From Streptosporangiaceae bacterium (GTDB taxonomy: Bacteria; Actinomycetota; Actinomycetes; Streptosporangiales; Streptosporangiaceae): 63,349 bases of DNA. Shown here in pieces: positions 33,331-42,146 of the stretch (its first letter is position 1; every line of letters starts with the position of its first letter). A program made the position numbers and the translations under genes. The DNA lies in contig JAFAZE010000120.1 of NCBI GenBank assembly GCA_019239975.1, positions 1 to 63,349 of the forward strand. The letters run 5' to 3'. Below the pieces are notes generated by a model. It was not told the DNA's origin, ran no database searches, and worked only from the letters and a program-made list of their open reading frames with translations.

Positions 33331-34992
33331 ATGACGGAAAGCCGAGGGGGCGGCCGCCGCGCGTTGCTCGGCGCGGCCGCGGGCGTGCTCGCCGCCGGGG
33401 CGGCGCTTGGTATCGGGCAACTGGTGGCCGGGCTGACCGGCGCCAGCGGATCGCCCGTGGTGGCGGTCGGCCAGCTTCAGATCGACTTCACGCCGCCGTG
33501 GCTGAAGAACTTCGCGATCACCGCGTTCGGCCCCGACGACAAGCTCGTCCTGGTGAGCGGCATCCTGGTGGTGATCGCGATCTTCGCCGCCGTGATCGGG
33601 GTGGCGGCCATGCGGCGGCTGGCGTACGGCATGACGGGCCTGGCGGTGTTCGCGGCCGTCGGGCTCACCGCCGCCGCGACCCGGCCCACGGCGACCGTCA
33701 CCAGCCTGCTCCCCACCCTGGCCGCGGTCGCGGCCGCGGTGGTGGTGCTGCGTGTCCTGATCGGGAGGGCCCGCACGGTTACGCCGGGGATCAGCGGGCC
33801 GTCCGCGGCCAGCGGGCCGCCTGCGGCGCGGGAGGAGCGCACGCTGTCCGCGCCGGACATGGACCAGTGGGTCAAGGGGCCGGCGGAGGCCGCGGCTCCT
33901 TCCGGTGGCACCGGCCCTGCTCCGGGGGCGGCGCGGAGAAGCTTCCTGGCGGCGAGCGCGGCGACCGCGGGGGTCGCCGCCGCGGCCGGGCTGGCGGGCC
34001 GCTCGCTCGCCGAGCGGGGCAGCGTGGCGGGCGCGCTGAAGACGCTGCGCCTGCCGCGGCCGTCGGCGCCGCCGCCCGCCCTCCCGGCCGGCACCGACCT
34101 GCGCATACCGGGCCTGGCCCCGTTCATCACGGCCAACTCGGACTTCTACCGGGTGGACACGGCGCTGGTGCTGCCGGAGGTCGTCCCGTCGAGCTGGCAG
34201 CTGCGGATCCACGGCATGGTGGCCCGCGAGATCACGATCACGTTCGATGAGCTGCTCCGGCGGCCGCTGATCGAGGACTACGTCACGCTGTGCTGCGTCT
34301 CCAACCCGGTCGCCGGGCCGTACATCGGCAACGCGCTGTGGCTGGGCGCGAGCCTGGCCAGCCTGCTGCGCCAGGCCGGGATCAAGGCCGGGGCCGATCA
34401 GCTGATATGCACGTCGGCGGACGGGTTCACGTCAGGTACCCCGGTGCAGACCGTGATGGACGGGCGGGACGCCCTGCTCGCGGTGGCGATGAACGGCCAG
34501 CCGCTTCCGGTCGCGCACGGCTTCCCCGTCCGCATGGTGGTGCCCGGTCTGTACGGGTACGTGTCCGCGACCAAGTGGGTGACGGACATCAACGTCACCA
34601 CGTTCGCCGGGAACTACGCCTACTGGGCCCAGCGCGGCTGGTCGCAGCGGGCACCGATCAAGACCGAATCCCGCATCGACGTGCCGGGCGGCCAGAATCG
34701 GGTCAGGGCGGGCCGGACGGCGGTGGCCGGCGTGGCCTGGGCCCAGCACAAGGGGATCGATGCCGTGGAGGTGCGGGTGGACCGGGGTCCGTGGCACCAG
34801 GCCCGGCTGGCCGCCGTGCCAGGGATCGACACCTGGCGGCAGTGGGTCTGGGACTGGGAAGCCACCAGCGGGAACCACCTGATCGAGGCGCGGGCCACCG
34901 ACGCGACCGGCTACACGCAGACGGCCGCCCAGGAGCCGCCGGAACCCAACGGGGCGACGGGCTACCCCTCGGTCCAGGTCTCCGTCGCCTAG
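33331..34992 (+). CDS. Membrane-anchored molybdopterin-dependent oxidoreductase
   Basis: A 553-residue protein. Residues ~1-150 carry four hydrophobic helices; a linker contains a Tat-like motif (ARRSFLAASAATAG) before the exported sulfite-oxidase-fold domain. The Mo-coordinating Cys lies in YVTLCCVSNPVAG (Cys321/322, the second aligning with the family Cys), with WLGASLASLL and the C-terminal dimerisation domain GIDAVEVRVDRGPWHQARL. Relatives include sulfite oxidases and MsrP/YedY-like protein repair reductases; the substrate is unknown. It is divergent from the sigma/anti-sigma pair across a repeat-rich region. Confidence 0.88.
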   Translation: MTESRGGGRRALLGAAAGVLAAGAALGIGQLVAGLTGASGSPVVAVGQLQIDFTPPWLKNFAITAFGPDDKLVLVSGILVVIAIFAAVIGVAAMRRLAYGMTGLAVFAAVGLTAAATRPTATVTSLLPTLAAVAAAVVVLRVLIGRARTVTPGISGPSAASGPPAAREERTLSAPDMDQWVKGPAEAAAPSGGTGPAPGAARRSFLAASAATAGVAAAAGLAGRSLAERGSVAGALKTLRLPRPSAPPPALPAGTDLRIPGLAPFITANSDFYRVDTALVLPEVVPSSWQLRIHGMVAREITITFDELLRRPLIEDYVTLCCVSNPVAGPYIGNALWLGASLASLLRQAGIKAGADQLICTSADGFTSGTPVQTVMDGRDALLAVAMNGQPLPVAHGFPVRMVVPGLYGYVSATKWVTDINVTTFAGNYAYWAQRGWSQRAPIKTESRIDVPGGQNRVRAGRTAVAGVAWAQHKGIDAVEVRVDRGPWHQARLAAVPGIDTWRQWVWDWEATSGNHLIEARATDATGYTQTAAQEPPEPNGATGYPSVQVSVA

Positions 34993-35043
34993 GCCGGCCA
35001 CCAGCGCGGCACCATCCGGGGCGGGTAGGCCCTTCGCGCGCAT

Positions 35044-35061
35044 GGGTTCTGTTAGGAACCC
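35044..35061. terminator. Hairpin after the molybdopterin oxidoreductase gene
   Basis: GGGTTC-TGTTAG-GAACCC, a 6-bp stem with a 6-base loop, about 50 bp after the stop codon and 120 bp before the kdp genes. It could be a terminator or a leader structure of the kdp transcript. Confidence 0.4.
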
Positions 35062-35182
35062 GCCGGGACGCGCATGGGTGTCGTGAGGATCGCAATTTTC
35101 GCTGCTCACTGGCGCTTTGCTTACACCGGTTCCGGTTGACGGCCGCCGGGCCCGGATGTGACAAGCGTGCCTGGGAGTATCG

Positions 35183-35272
35183 ATGAACGACCTGCTCTAC
35201 GTCGGCCTGACGATCGTCGTCTTTGCCGTGCTGGTCCTCCTCGTGAAGGGGGTGGAGCGCCTTGAGCGCTGA
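35183..35272 (+). CDS. 29-residue membrane peptide heading the kdp operon
   Basis: Reading frame MNDLLYVGLTIVVFAVLVLL plus VKGVERLER, a single hydrophobic helix with a basic C-terminus. The ATG follows GGGAG at 35173. Its stop overlaps the kdpF start by 11 bases, a coupled arrangement that supports real translation. It is not KdpF, which follows separately, yet it has the same size and topology. A structural or regulatory role in the Kdp complex is plausible but unproven. Confidence 0.75.
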   Translation: MNDLLYVGLTIVVFAVLVLLVKGVERLER

Positions 35273-35351
35273 CAACTGGCTCGGCCTGATCGTCGGAGTG
35301 CTGCTCACCATTTACCTGGTGGTGGCCCTGATCAAGCCGGAGAGGTTCTAG
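35262..35351 (+). CDS. kdpF: KdpF, small subunit of the K+-transporting ATPase
   Basis: A 29-residue single-helix peptide, [20 protein letters not shown] then VALIKPERF, starting at TTG 35262 with GGTGGAG upstream. KdpF stabilises the KdpABC complex. Its stop codon overlaps the kdpA start codon by one base, typical of kdp operons. The ending KPERF matches actinobacterial KdpF proteins. Confidence 0.88.
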   Translation: MSADNWLGLIVGVLLTIYLVVALIKPERF

Positions 35352-37012
35352 TGAGCGGCTCTGTGGCCGGCTTCCTGCAGGCCGGCCTGCTCGTGCTGGC
35401 GCTCGCGGTCTGCCACCGGCCGCTGGGCGATTACATCGCGCGCGTCGTCACCGGCGACAGGGATTGGCGGGCCGAGAAGGCCATCTACCGCATGATGGGT
35501 GTCGACCCGAGGGCGGACCAGCGGTGGAGTGTGTACCTGCGGTCCATGCTCGCCTTCTCCGCGATCTCGGTGCTGGCTGTCTACCTGTTCGAGCGGATCC
35601 AGGGGCACCTGTTCCTGTCCAACGGCATGCCGGGCGTGACGCCGGACCTGGCGTGGAACACGGCCGCCTCCTTCACCACGAACACCAACTGGCAGAACTA
35701 CTCCGGCGAGACGACGATGGGCTACCTGACCCAGATGTCCGGCCTCGCCGTGCAGAACTTCGCCTCGGCCGCGGTCGGTATCGCGATCGCGATCGCGCTG
35801 GTTCGCGGGTTCGCGCGCTCCCGCACCGACCGGCTGGGCAACTTCTGGGTGGACCTGACCAGGATCACCGTCCGGGTGCTGCTCCCGCTGTCGGTCATCG
35901 GCGCGCTCATCCTGGTGGCGGGCGGAGCGGTCGACAACTTCACCGCGACACACGTGATACACACCCTGACCGGATCGTCGCAGAACATGGTCGGCGGGCC
36001 GGTGGCCTCGCAGGAGGTCATCAAGGAGATGGGCAACAACGGCGGCGGCTTCTACAACGCCAACTCGGCCCACCCGTTCGAGAACCCGAACCCGTTCACG
36101 AATTGGTTCGAGATCTTCCTGATCCTGGTGATCCCGTTCTCGCTGTGCCGCACGTTCGGCAGGATGGTCGGGGACAACCGGCAGGGTTACGCGATCCTCT
36201 CCGTGATGGTGACCATCTGGGTCGCGTCCGCCGCCCTCGTCAGCTTCTTCGAGAACTCCCACGCCGGAACGGCCCTCAGGGCGGCGGGCGCCGCGATGGA
36301 GGGCAAGAACGTCGCGTTCGGCATCCCCGGCTCGTCGCTGTTCGCCGCGTCGACCACGGTGACCTCCACCGGGGCGGTGAACTCGTTCCACGACTCATAC
36401 ACCCCGTTCGGCGGCGCCGTGCTGATCTTCAACATGATGATGGGCGAGGTCACGCCGGGCGGCGTCGGCGCCGGACTCTACGGCATCCTCATGCTCGCGG
36501 TCATCACGGTGTTCGTCGGCGGCCTCATGGTCGGCCGCACGCCCGAGTACATCGGCAAGAAGATCCGGCCGGCGGAGATGAAGTACGCCGCGCTGTACGT
36601 GCTCGCGACGCCGGCCCTGGTGCTGATCTTTTCGGGGCTCGCGCTGGCGTTCAGGGTGCCGCGTGAGTCGATCCTCAATCCCGGCCCGCACGGCCTGACC
36701 GAGATCATGTACGCCTACACGTCGATGGCCAACAACAACGGGTCGGCGTTCGCGGGCCTGGCAACGAACACCACCTGGTACAACGTCACCGGCGGCATCG
36801 TCATGCTGCTCAGCAGATTCGCCCCGATGATCTTCGTGCTGGCCCTTGGCGGCTCACTGGCGAAACAGCAGACGGTCCCGGTCAGCGTCGGCACCATGCC
36901 CACCCACAAACCTCTGTTCGTCGGGATGGTGATCGGCGTGATCCTGCTCATCGTCGGCCTGACATACTTCCCGGCCCTCGCGCTCGGACCGTTCGCAGAA
37001 GGACTGCACTGA
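35351..37012 (+). CDS. kdpA: KdpA, K+-channel-like subunit
   Basis: The 553-residue potassium-binding membrane subunit of the high-affinity Kdp pump. Selectivity-filter loops are recognisable: [32 protein letters not shown] (broken by nothing else), [19 protein letters not shown] and the fourth loop around [14 protein letters not shown]. It starts with GTG at 35351, overlapping kdpF, and its stop overlaps the kdpB ATG. Length and motif order match the family. Confidence 0.97.
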   Translation: MSGSVAGFLQAGLLVLALAVCHRPLGDYIARVVTGDRDWRAEKAIYRMMGVDPRADQRWSVYLRSMLAFSAISVLAVYLFERIQGHLFLSNGMPGVTPDLAWNTAASFTTNTNWQNYSGETTMGYLTQMSGLAVQNFASAAVGIAIAIALVRGFARSRTDRLGNFWVDLTRITVRVLLPLSVIGALILVAGGAVDNFTATHVIHTLTGSSQNMVGGPVASQEVIKEMGNNGGGFYNANSAHPFENPNPFTNWFEIFLILVIPFSLCRTFGRMVGDNRQGYAILSVMVTIWVASAALVSFFENSHAGTALRAAGAAMEGKNVAFGIPGSSLFAASTTVTSTGAVNSFHDSYTPFGGAVLIFNMMMGEVTPGGVGAGLYGILMLAVITVFVGGLMVGRTPEYIGKKIRPAEMKYAALYVLATPALVLIFSGLALAFRVPRESILNPGPHGLTEIMYAYTSMANNNGSAFAGLATNTTWYNVTGGIVMLLSRFAPMIFVLALGGSLAKQQTVPVSVGTMPTHKPLFVGMVIGVILLIVGLTYFPALALGPFAEGLH

Positions 37013-39135
37013 TGGCAACGACAACTCCCGCTCGCCCGCCGGCGGCCGCCGGCAAACAGGCGCCCGCGGAGCCGCACCGGATCGGCGGCGGGCTGCTCGA
37101 CCCGAAGATACTGTGGAAGTCGCTGCCCGGCGCGTTCAAGAAGCTGGATCCCCGGGTCCAGGTCAGGAACCCGGTCATGTTCGTGGTCGAGGTGGGGGCC
37201 GTGCTCACCACCTACTCCGCGATAACCAGCAGCACCCGCGTGCCGTTCGCCTGGACGATCACCGTGTGGCTGTGGCTGACCGTGGTGTTCGCCAACGTCG
37301 CCGAGGCGGTTGCCGAGGGCCGCGGCAAGGCCCAGGCGGCCACGCTGCGCCGCACCAAGCGGGAGACCATGGCCCGGCGGCTGACCGACTGGCGGCCCGG
37401 CAGGGAAGACGCCCGCGAGCAGGGGGTACCGGGAACCGAGCTCAGGCTCGGCGACCACGTGGTCGTGGAGGCCGGCCAGGTCATCCCCGGTGACGGCGAC
37501 GTCGTCGAGGGCGTCGCGTCCGTCGACGAGTCGGCGATCACCGGCGAGTCCGCGCCGGTGATCCGGGAATCCGGCGGTGACCGCTCGGCGGTGACCGGCG
37601 GCACCAAGGTGCTGTCCGACCGGATCGTCGTGAAGATCACGTCGAAGCCCGGCGAGACGTTCATCGACCGGATGATCGCGCTGGTCGAGGGCGCGTCGCG
37701 GCAGAAGACGCCGAACGAGGTCGCGCTGAACATCCTGCTCGCCTCGCTGACGATCGTGTTCCTGCTCGCGGTCGTGACGTTGCAGCCGATGGCGTTCTAC
37801 TCCGGCGCACCGCAGTCCATCGTGATCATGGTCGCGCTCGTGGTCGCGCTGATCCCGACCACGATCGGGGCGCTGCTGTCCGCGATCGGCATCGCCGGCA
37901 TGGACCGGCTGGTGCAGCGCAACGTGCTGGCCATGTCCGGCCGGGCCGTCGAGGCGGCCGGCGACGTGAACACGCTGCTGCTGGACAAGACCGGCACGAT
38001 CACCATCGGCAACCGGCAGGCCACCGAGTTTCTGCCCGTCGGCGGCGTGCAGGTGCAGGAGCTCGCGGACGCGGCCCAGCTGTCCAGCCTGGCGGACTAC
38101 ACGCCCGAGGGCCGGTCGATCGTCGTGCTGGCCAAGCAGGGGTTCGGGCTGCGGCAGCGCGAGGAGGGGGAGCTTCCCGGCGCCGAGTTCGTGGAGTTCA
38201 CCGCGCAGACCCGGATGAGCGGCGTCGACCTGCACGATGGCAGGCAGGTCCGCAAGGGCGCGTCCTCGGCGGTCCGCGAGTGGATCCGGCAGTCGGGCGG
38301 CACGCCGCCGGAGGAACTCGGGCAGATGGTCGACGGCATCTCGGCGGTCGGCGGCACCCCGCTGGTCGTGGCCGAGAGGGCGAACGGCACCGCCAGGGCG
38401 CTCGGCGTGATCTACCTCAAGGACATCGTCAAGGAGGGGATCGCGGAGCGCTTCGCCGAGCTGCGCACGATGGGCATCAAGACGGTGATGATCACGGGCG
38501 ACAACCCGCTCACCGCCAGGGCCATCGCGGACGAGTCCGGCGTGGACGACTTCCTCGCCGAGGCCACGCCCGAAGACAAGATGGAGCTGATCAAGAAGGA
38601 GCAGTCGGGCGGTCACCTGGTCGCGATGACCGGAGACGGCACCAACGACGCCCCCGCGCTCGCCCAGGCCGACGTCGGCGTCGCGATGAACACCGGGACC
38701 TCGGCCGCCAAGGAGGCCGGGAACATGGTGGACCTGGACTCCAACCCGACGAAGCTCATCGAGATCGTCGAGATCGGCAAGCAGCTGCTCATCACCCGCG
38801 GCGCGCTGACCACGTTCTCGATCGCCAACGACGTGGCGAAGTACTTCGCCATGCTGCCGGCCATGTTCGAGAGCGTCTATCCGGGCCTGCGGCACCTCAA
38901 CGTCATGGGCCTGCACAGCCCGACCTCGGCGATCACCTCCGCGATCATCTTCAACGCACTGATCATCATCGCGCTGATCCCGCTGGCGCTGCGCGGCGTG
39001 CGGTACCGGCCGTCCTCGGCGTCGGCCCTGCTGCGCAGGAACCTGTGGATCTACGGCCTCGGCGGGCTGATCATCCCGTTCATCGGGATCAAGCTCATCG
39101 ACCTCATCATCATGAACATTCCAGGGATCGGTTGA
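37012..39135 (+). CDS. kdpB: KdpB, P-type ATPase subunit
   Basis: A 707-residue P-type ATPase that energises K+ import with KdpA. The actuator motif is TGES (residues 177-180), the phosphorylated Asp325 is in DKTGTIT, the nucleotide-binding domain contains KGASSAV, and the hinge motif is [11 protein letters not shown]. The first ~25 residues are Ala/Pro-rich. The membrane domain has the charged helix pattern typical of KdpB ([15 protein letters not shown]). One base separates its stop from kdpC. Confidence 0.97.
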   Translation: MATTTPARPPAAAGKQAPAEPHRIGGGLLDPKILWKSLPGAFKKLDPRVQVRNPVMFVVEVGAVLTTYSAITSSTRVPFAWTITVWLWLTVVFANVAEAVAEGRGKAQAATLRRTKRETMARRLTDWRPGREDAREQGVPGTELRLGDHVVVEAGQVIPGDGDVVEGVASVDESAITGESAPVIRESGGDRSAVTGGTKVLSDRIVVKITSKPGETFIDRMIALVEGASRQKTPNEVALNILLASLTIVFLLAVVTLQPMAFYSGAPQSIVIMVALVVALIPTTIGALLSAIGIAGMDRLVQRNVLAMSGRAVEAAGDVNTLLLDKTGTITIGNRQATEFLPVGGVQVQELADAAQLSSLADYTPEGRSIVVLAKQGFGLRQREEGELPGAEFVEFTAQTRMSGVDLHDGRQVRKGASSAVREWIRQSGGTPPEELGQMVDGISAVGGTPLVVAERANGTARALGVIYLKDIVKEGIAERFAELRTMGIKTVMITGDNPLTARAIADESGVDDFLAEATPEDKMELIKKEQSGGHLVAMTGDGTNDAPALAQADVGVAMNTGTSAAKEAGNMVDLDSNPTKLIEIVEIGKQLLITRGALTTFSIANDVAKYFAMLPAMFESVYPGLRHLNVMGLHSPTSAITSAIIFNALIIIALIPLALRGVRYRPSSASALLRRNLWIYGLGGLIIPFIGIKLIDLIIMNIPGIG

Positions 39136-39136
39136 C

Positions 39137-39778
39137 ATGTCACGTCTGCCCACGTGGATAGGCCAGCACCTGGCCGCCGTCCGCGCCATCATCGTGCTGA
39201 CGCTCATCACCGGCGGGCTCTACCCGCTGCTCGTGCTCGGCATCGCCCAGGCCGCTTTCCGCAACCAGGCCAACGGGTCCCTGGTGACGTACAACGGCAA
39301 GGTGGCCGGGTCGAGCCTGCTCTGCCAGGAGTTCACGGACCCGAAGGGCAACCCGCTGCCGCGGTACTTCCAGCCGCGGCCCTCCACGGCGGCGGCACCG
39401 GGATCGAAGACCGGCTTCGGCTGCGACCCGAACTACTCGGGTGCGTCCAACCTCGGCCCGAACAACCCGGCACTGCTGAAGAACGTCCAGAGCTACAAGG
39501 CGGCATACGCGGCGTTCAACCGTGTTCCGCCGTCCGCGGTGCCGCCGGACGCGGTGACCACGTCGGCGTCCGGGCTCGACCCGTACATCTCCCCGCAGAA
39601 TGCGGCCGACCAGGTCAACCGCGTCGCCGCGGCGCGCCGCCTGCCGGTGGGCGAGGTCCGGTCCCTGGTGGCCAGGTACACGCAGAGCAGGACGCTCGGC
39701 TTCCTCGGCGAGCCTCGCGTGAACGTGCTCCTGCTGAACATCGCGCTCGACAAGCTGTCCGTCACGTCGGGCGGCTGA
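39137..39778 (+). CDS. kdpC: KdpC subunit
   Basis: A 213-residue subunit with one N-terminal transmembrane helix (AIIVLTLITGGLYPLLVLGIAQ) and an exported domain containing YFQPRPS, SGASNLGPNN and the C-terminal VNVLLLNIALD. It stabilises the KdpFABC pump. The region DAVTTSASGLDPYISPQNA is characteristic of the family. It completes the structural kdp operon, followed after 37 bp by a KdpE-like regulator. Confidence 0.96.
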   Translation: MSRLPTWIGQHLAAVRAIIVLTLITGGLYPLLVLGIAQAAFRNQANGSLVTYNGKVAGSSLLCQEFTDPKGNPLPRYFQPRPSTAAAPGSKTGFGCDPNYSGASNLGPNNPALLKNVQSYKAAYAAFNRVPPSAVPPDAVTTSASGLDPYISPQNAADQVNRVAAARRLPVGEVRSLVARYTQSRTLGFLGEPRVNVLLLNIALDKLSVTSGG

Positions 39779-39815
39779 CCGATGGCCGGCTCAGCTGCCC
39801 GGGCGTGAGGAACAG

Positions 39816-40643
39816 ATGACAGCGAAGGCGTCCGGCCTGGCTCGCGAAACGCGGCCGGCCGGGCGCCCCGCCCGGATCCTGATCGTCGAGGACCAGCCGG
39901 AACTTCTGCGCGCGCTGCGGATCAACCTGCGCGCCCGGCACTACGACGTCGCCACGGCCCGCACCGGGCGGGACGCGCTGGCCTCGGTGGCCAGTTCGCC
40001 GCCGGACGCGGTCGTCCTCGACCTCGGGCTGCCCGACATCGACGGGACCGACGTGATCGTCGAGTTCCGCCGCCGGTCCCGGGCGCCGATCATCGTGCTG
40101 TCCGGAAGGATCAGCCCGGGCGACAAGATCGGCGCGCTCGACGTGGGCGCCGACGACTACGTCACCAAGCCGTTCGCGATGGCGGAGCTGCTCGCCAGGC
40201 TGCGCGCCGCGCTGCGCCGCGACGAGGCGCCCGGCACCGGGCGGCCGCTCCGTGCCACCATCGGGCGCTGGCTGGTCGACCTGGGGGCGCACGCCGTGAC
40301 GCCCGCCGACGGGAGCATCCCGGCCGGTGGCGCGATCGCCGCCGGCACCGACGGCGAAGGCGGCGAAGGCGGCGCCGACGGCGAGGGCGGGAAGCCGCGG
40401 CTCACGCCGGCCGAGTGGCGCATCCTGGAGGTCCTGCTGCGCCGGCCCGGGCAGCTCGTCGGCTCCGCGCAGCTGCTGACCGCGGTCTGGGGCCCCGGCA
40501 GCGAAGGGGGCGGGGGAGGCGGGCGGGGCACCAGCCACCTCCGGTTCCACATGGCGAGGCTGCGCCGCAAGCTCGAGGAGAACCCGTCGCGCCCGCGCCA
40601 TCTCCTCACCGAACCCGGGATGGGCTACCGGTACCAGCCCTGA
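39816..40643 (+). CDS. KdpE-like response regulator (extra copy)
   Basis: A 275-residue OmpR-family regulator closely similar to the KdpE encoded at 44798. The receiver has VEDQPELLRALRINLRARHY, Asp69 in VVLDLGLPDIDG and KPF; the winged helix has LTPAEWRILEVLLRRPGQLV and ends LLTEPGMGYRYQP. Between the two lies a Gly-rich linker (DGEGGEGGADGEGG), and a second Gly run sits in the DNA-binding domain (GSEGGGGGGRGTS). It probably arose by duplication of kdpE. It may compete with KdpE for KdpD or for the kdp promoter. Confidence 0.88.
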   Translation: MTAKASGLARETRPAGRPARILIVEDQPELLRALRINLRARHYDVATARTGRDALASVASSPPDAVVLDLGLPDIDGTDVIVEFRRRSRAPIIVLSGRISPGDKIGALDVGADDYVTKPFAMAELLARLRAALRRDEAPGTGRPLRATIGRWLVDLGAHAVTPADGSIPAGGAIAAGTDGEGGEGGADGEGGKPRLTPAEWRILEVLLRRPGQLVGSAQLLTAVWGPGSEGGGGGGRGTSHLRFHMARLRRKLEENPSRPRHLLTEPGMGYRYQP

Positions 40644-40751
40644 TCGCGCGGTCCGCGAGGACGCACGGCCCTCCGGCCGCGCGATGATACGGTGGGCACC
40701 GCAGCGGGCTACCGGGGGGTTCGGGGGGCGTCCCCGCCAAAGGGAGCACAG

Positions 40752-41928
40752 ATGGAACCGCTTTTGGCGAACGATCCGCGCACCGTCGGGGACTTCCAGC
40801 TTCGTGCCCGGCTGGGGGCGGGCGGGATGGGGCGGGTGTACCTCGGCTTCTCCCCCGCCGGCCGCGCGGTGGCCGTGAAGGTCGTCCATCCCGAGCTGGC
40901 CGGGGACCAGGCGTTCGTCCGCAGGTTCCGGCAGGAGGTGGCCGCCGCCCGCCTGGTCAGCGGGATGTACACCGCGCCCGTGGTGTCCGCCGGGCCGCAG
41001 GATGACCCGCCGTGGCTGGCCACGGTGTTCGTGCCCGGAGGGACAGCACGTGGGCCCCGCCAGCGACGTGTTCTCGCTCGGTGCCGTGCTCGCCTACGCC
41101 GCGACGGGCGCGCCGCCGTTCGGCACCGGGACGGCGGCCGCCGTGCTGTACCGGGTCGTCACCGCCCCTCCGGACCTGACCGGGGTTCCCGCCCGCCTGC
41201 GGGACGCCGTCGCCTCATGCCTGGTCAAGAGCCCGGCCGGACGGCCGTCGCTGCACGGCCTGCAGTCCGCGGTTTTCCGGACCGCGCCGCCCGCCCCCTC
41301 GTCGCCGGCGTCGTTCTGGCCTGCCCCGGTGGCCGCGGTCATCGGCGCCCCCCACGCGGTCCCCGCGCACGAGAACGCGCGGTCTCACGCGACGCTGTCC
41401 GCCGGCCCGCGCGGGCGGTCCACCGGGACCCCCCGCCAGCCCGCCGAGGCGCCCTCCGCGCCGCGCTATCCGCCGTATGCTGTGGCGCGGGTGCCGGGGC
41501 CGGTGGCGGCGGCGGTGAGGCTGATGTACGCCGGAGCGGCGCTCACGCTCATCAGCAACATCATCAACCTCCCGATCATCGGCCAGATCAGGACCGCCTT
41601 CATGGCCGCGTATCCGCTGCTCCCACCGCGCGACATCGCGGCGGTCACGCGGACCGCCGACGGCTTCTTCGTCCTGAACGGGATCGTCTGCACGGCCGCG
41701 TGGCTGTGGATGGCCCGCGCGAACCGGCGGGGCCGGAGCTGGGCACGGACCATCGCGACCGTGTTCTTCGGCCTCGACACGATCGTCGCGCTCTTCACGA
41801 TCGCCAGGCCCGGCATCCCGGTCGTCAAGGGGTTCGTCACCATGATCTGGCTGGCCGGGCTCGGCGCGGTTATCGCGCTGTGGCAGCGGCAGTCGGGCGC
41901 CTATTTCCAGGCGTCACGCCACCGCTGA
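40752..41928 (+). pseudogene. Ser/Thr protein kinase gene with catalytic core deleted and frame broken
   Basis: The start (ATG 40752, with AGGGAG upstream) encodes an N-lobe: GDFQLRARLGAGGMGRVYLG and the ATP lysine in AVAVKVVHPEL, running to PPWLATVFVPGG near 41035. The next kinase sequence, GPASDVFSLGAVLAYAATG, appears in a different frame right after. About 120 residues that should hold the catalytic loop (HRD) and the DFG motif are missing. Downstream the second frame encodes the rest of the C-lobe (RLRDAVASCLVKSPAGRPS), a linker and four transmembrane helices to 41928. It lies between the KdpE-like gene and kdpD. It cannot be an active kinase. Confidence 0.85.
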
Positions 41929-42146
41929 ACGGAGGGCGGCACGCCGGGGGCGAAGTCAGCCTCCGTTCGGTGTCATCGATAACGACGGCCAGCCGGGGCG
42001 GCGCGGCACGGCGGTGAACAGCCTTGCCGAAACCCGGCGGCGGCGCGCACGCTTCCGCGCGGACGGGAGCTGACCTGGGGAATCCGCGCCTCTTCGGCTG
42101 TGCTCTACTGGGTGGGTGCCGCACGGAATCAGGAAGTACGACACAT

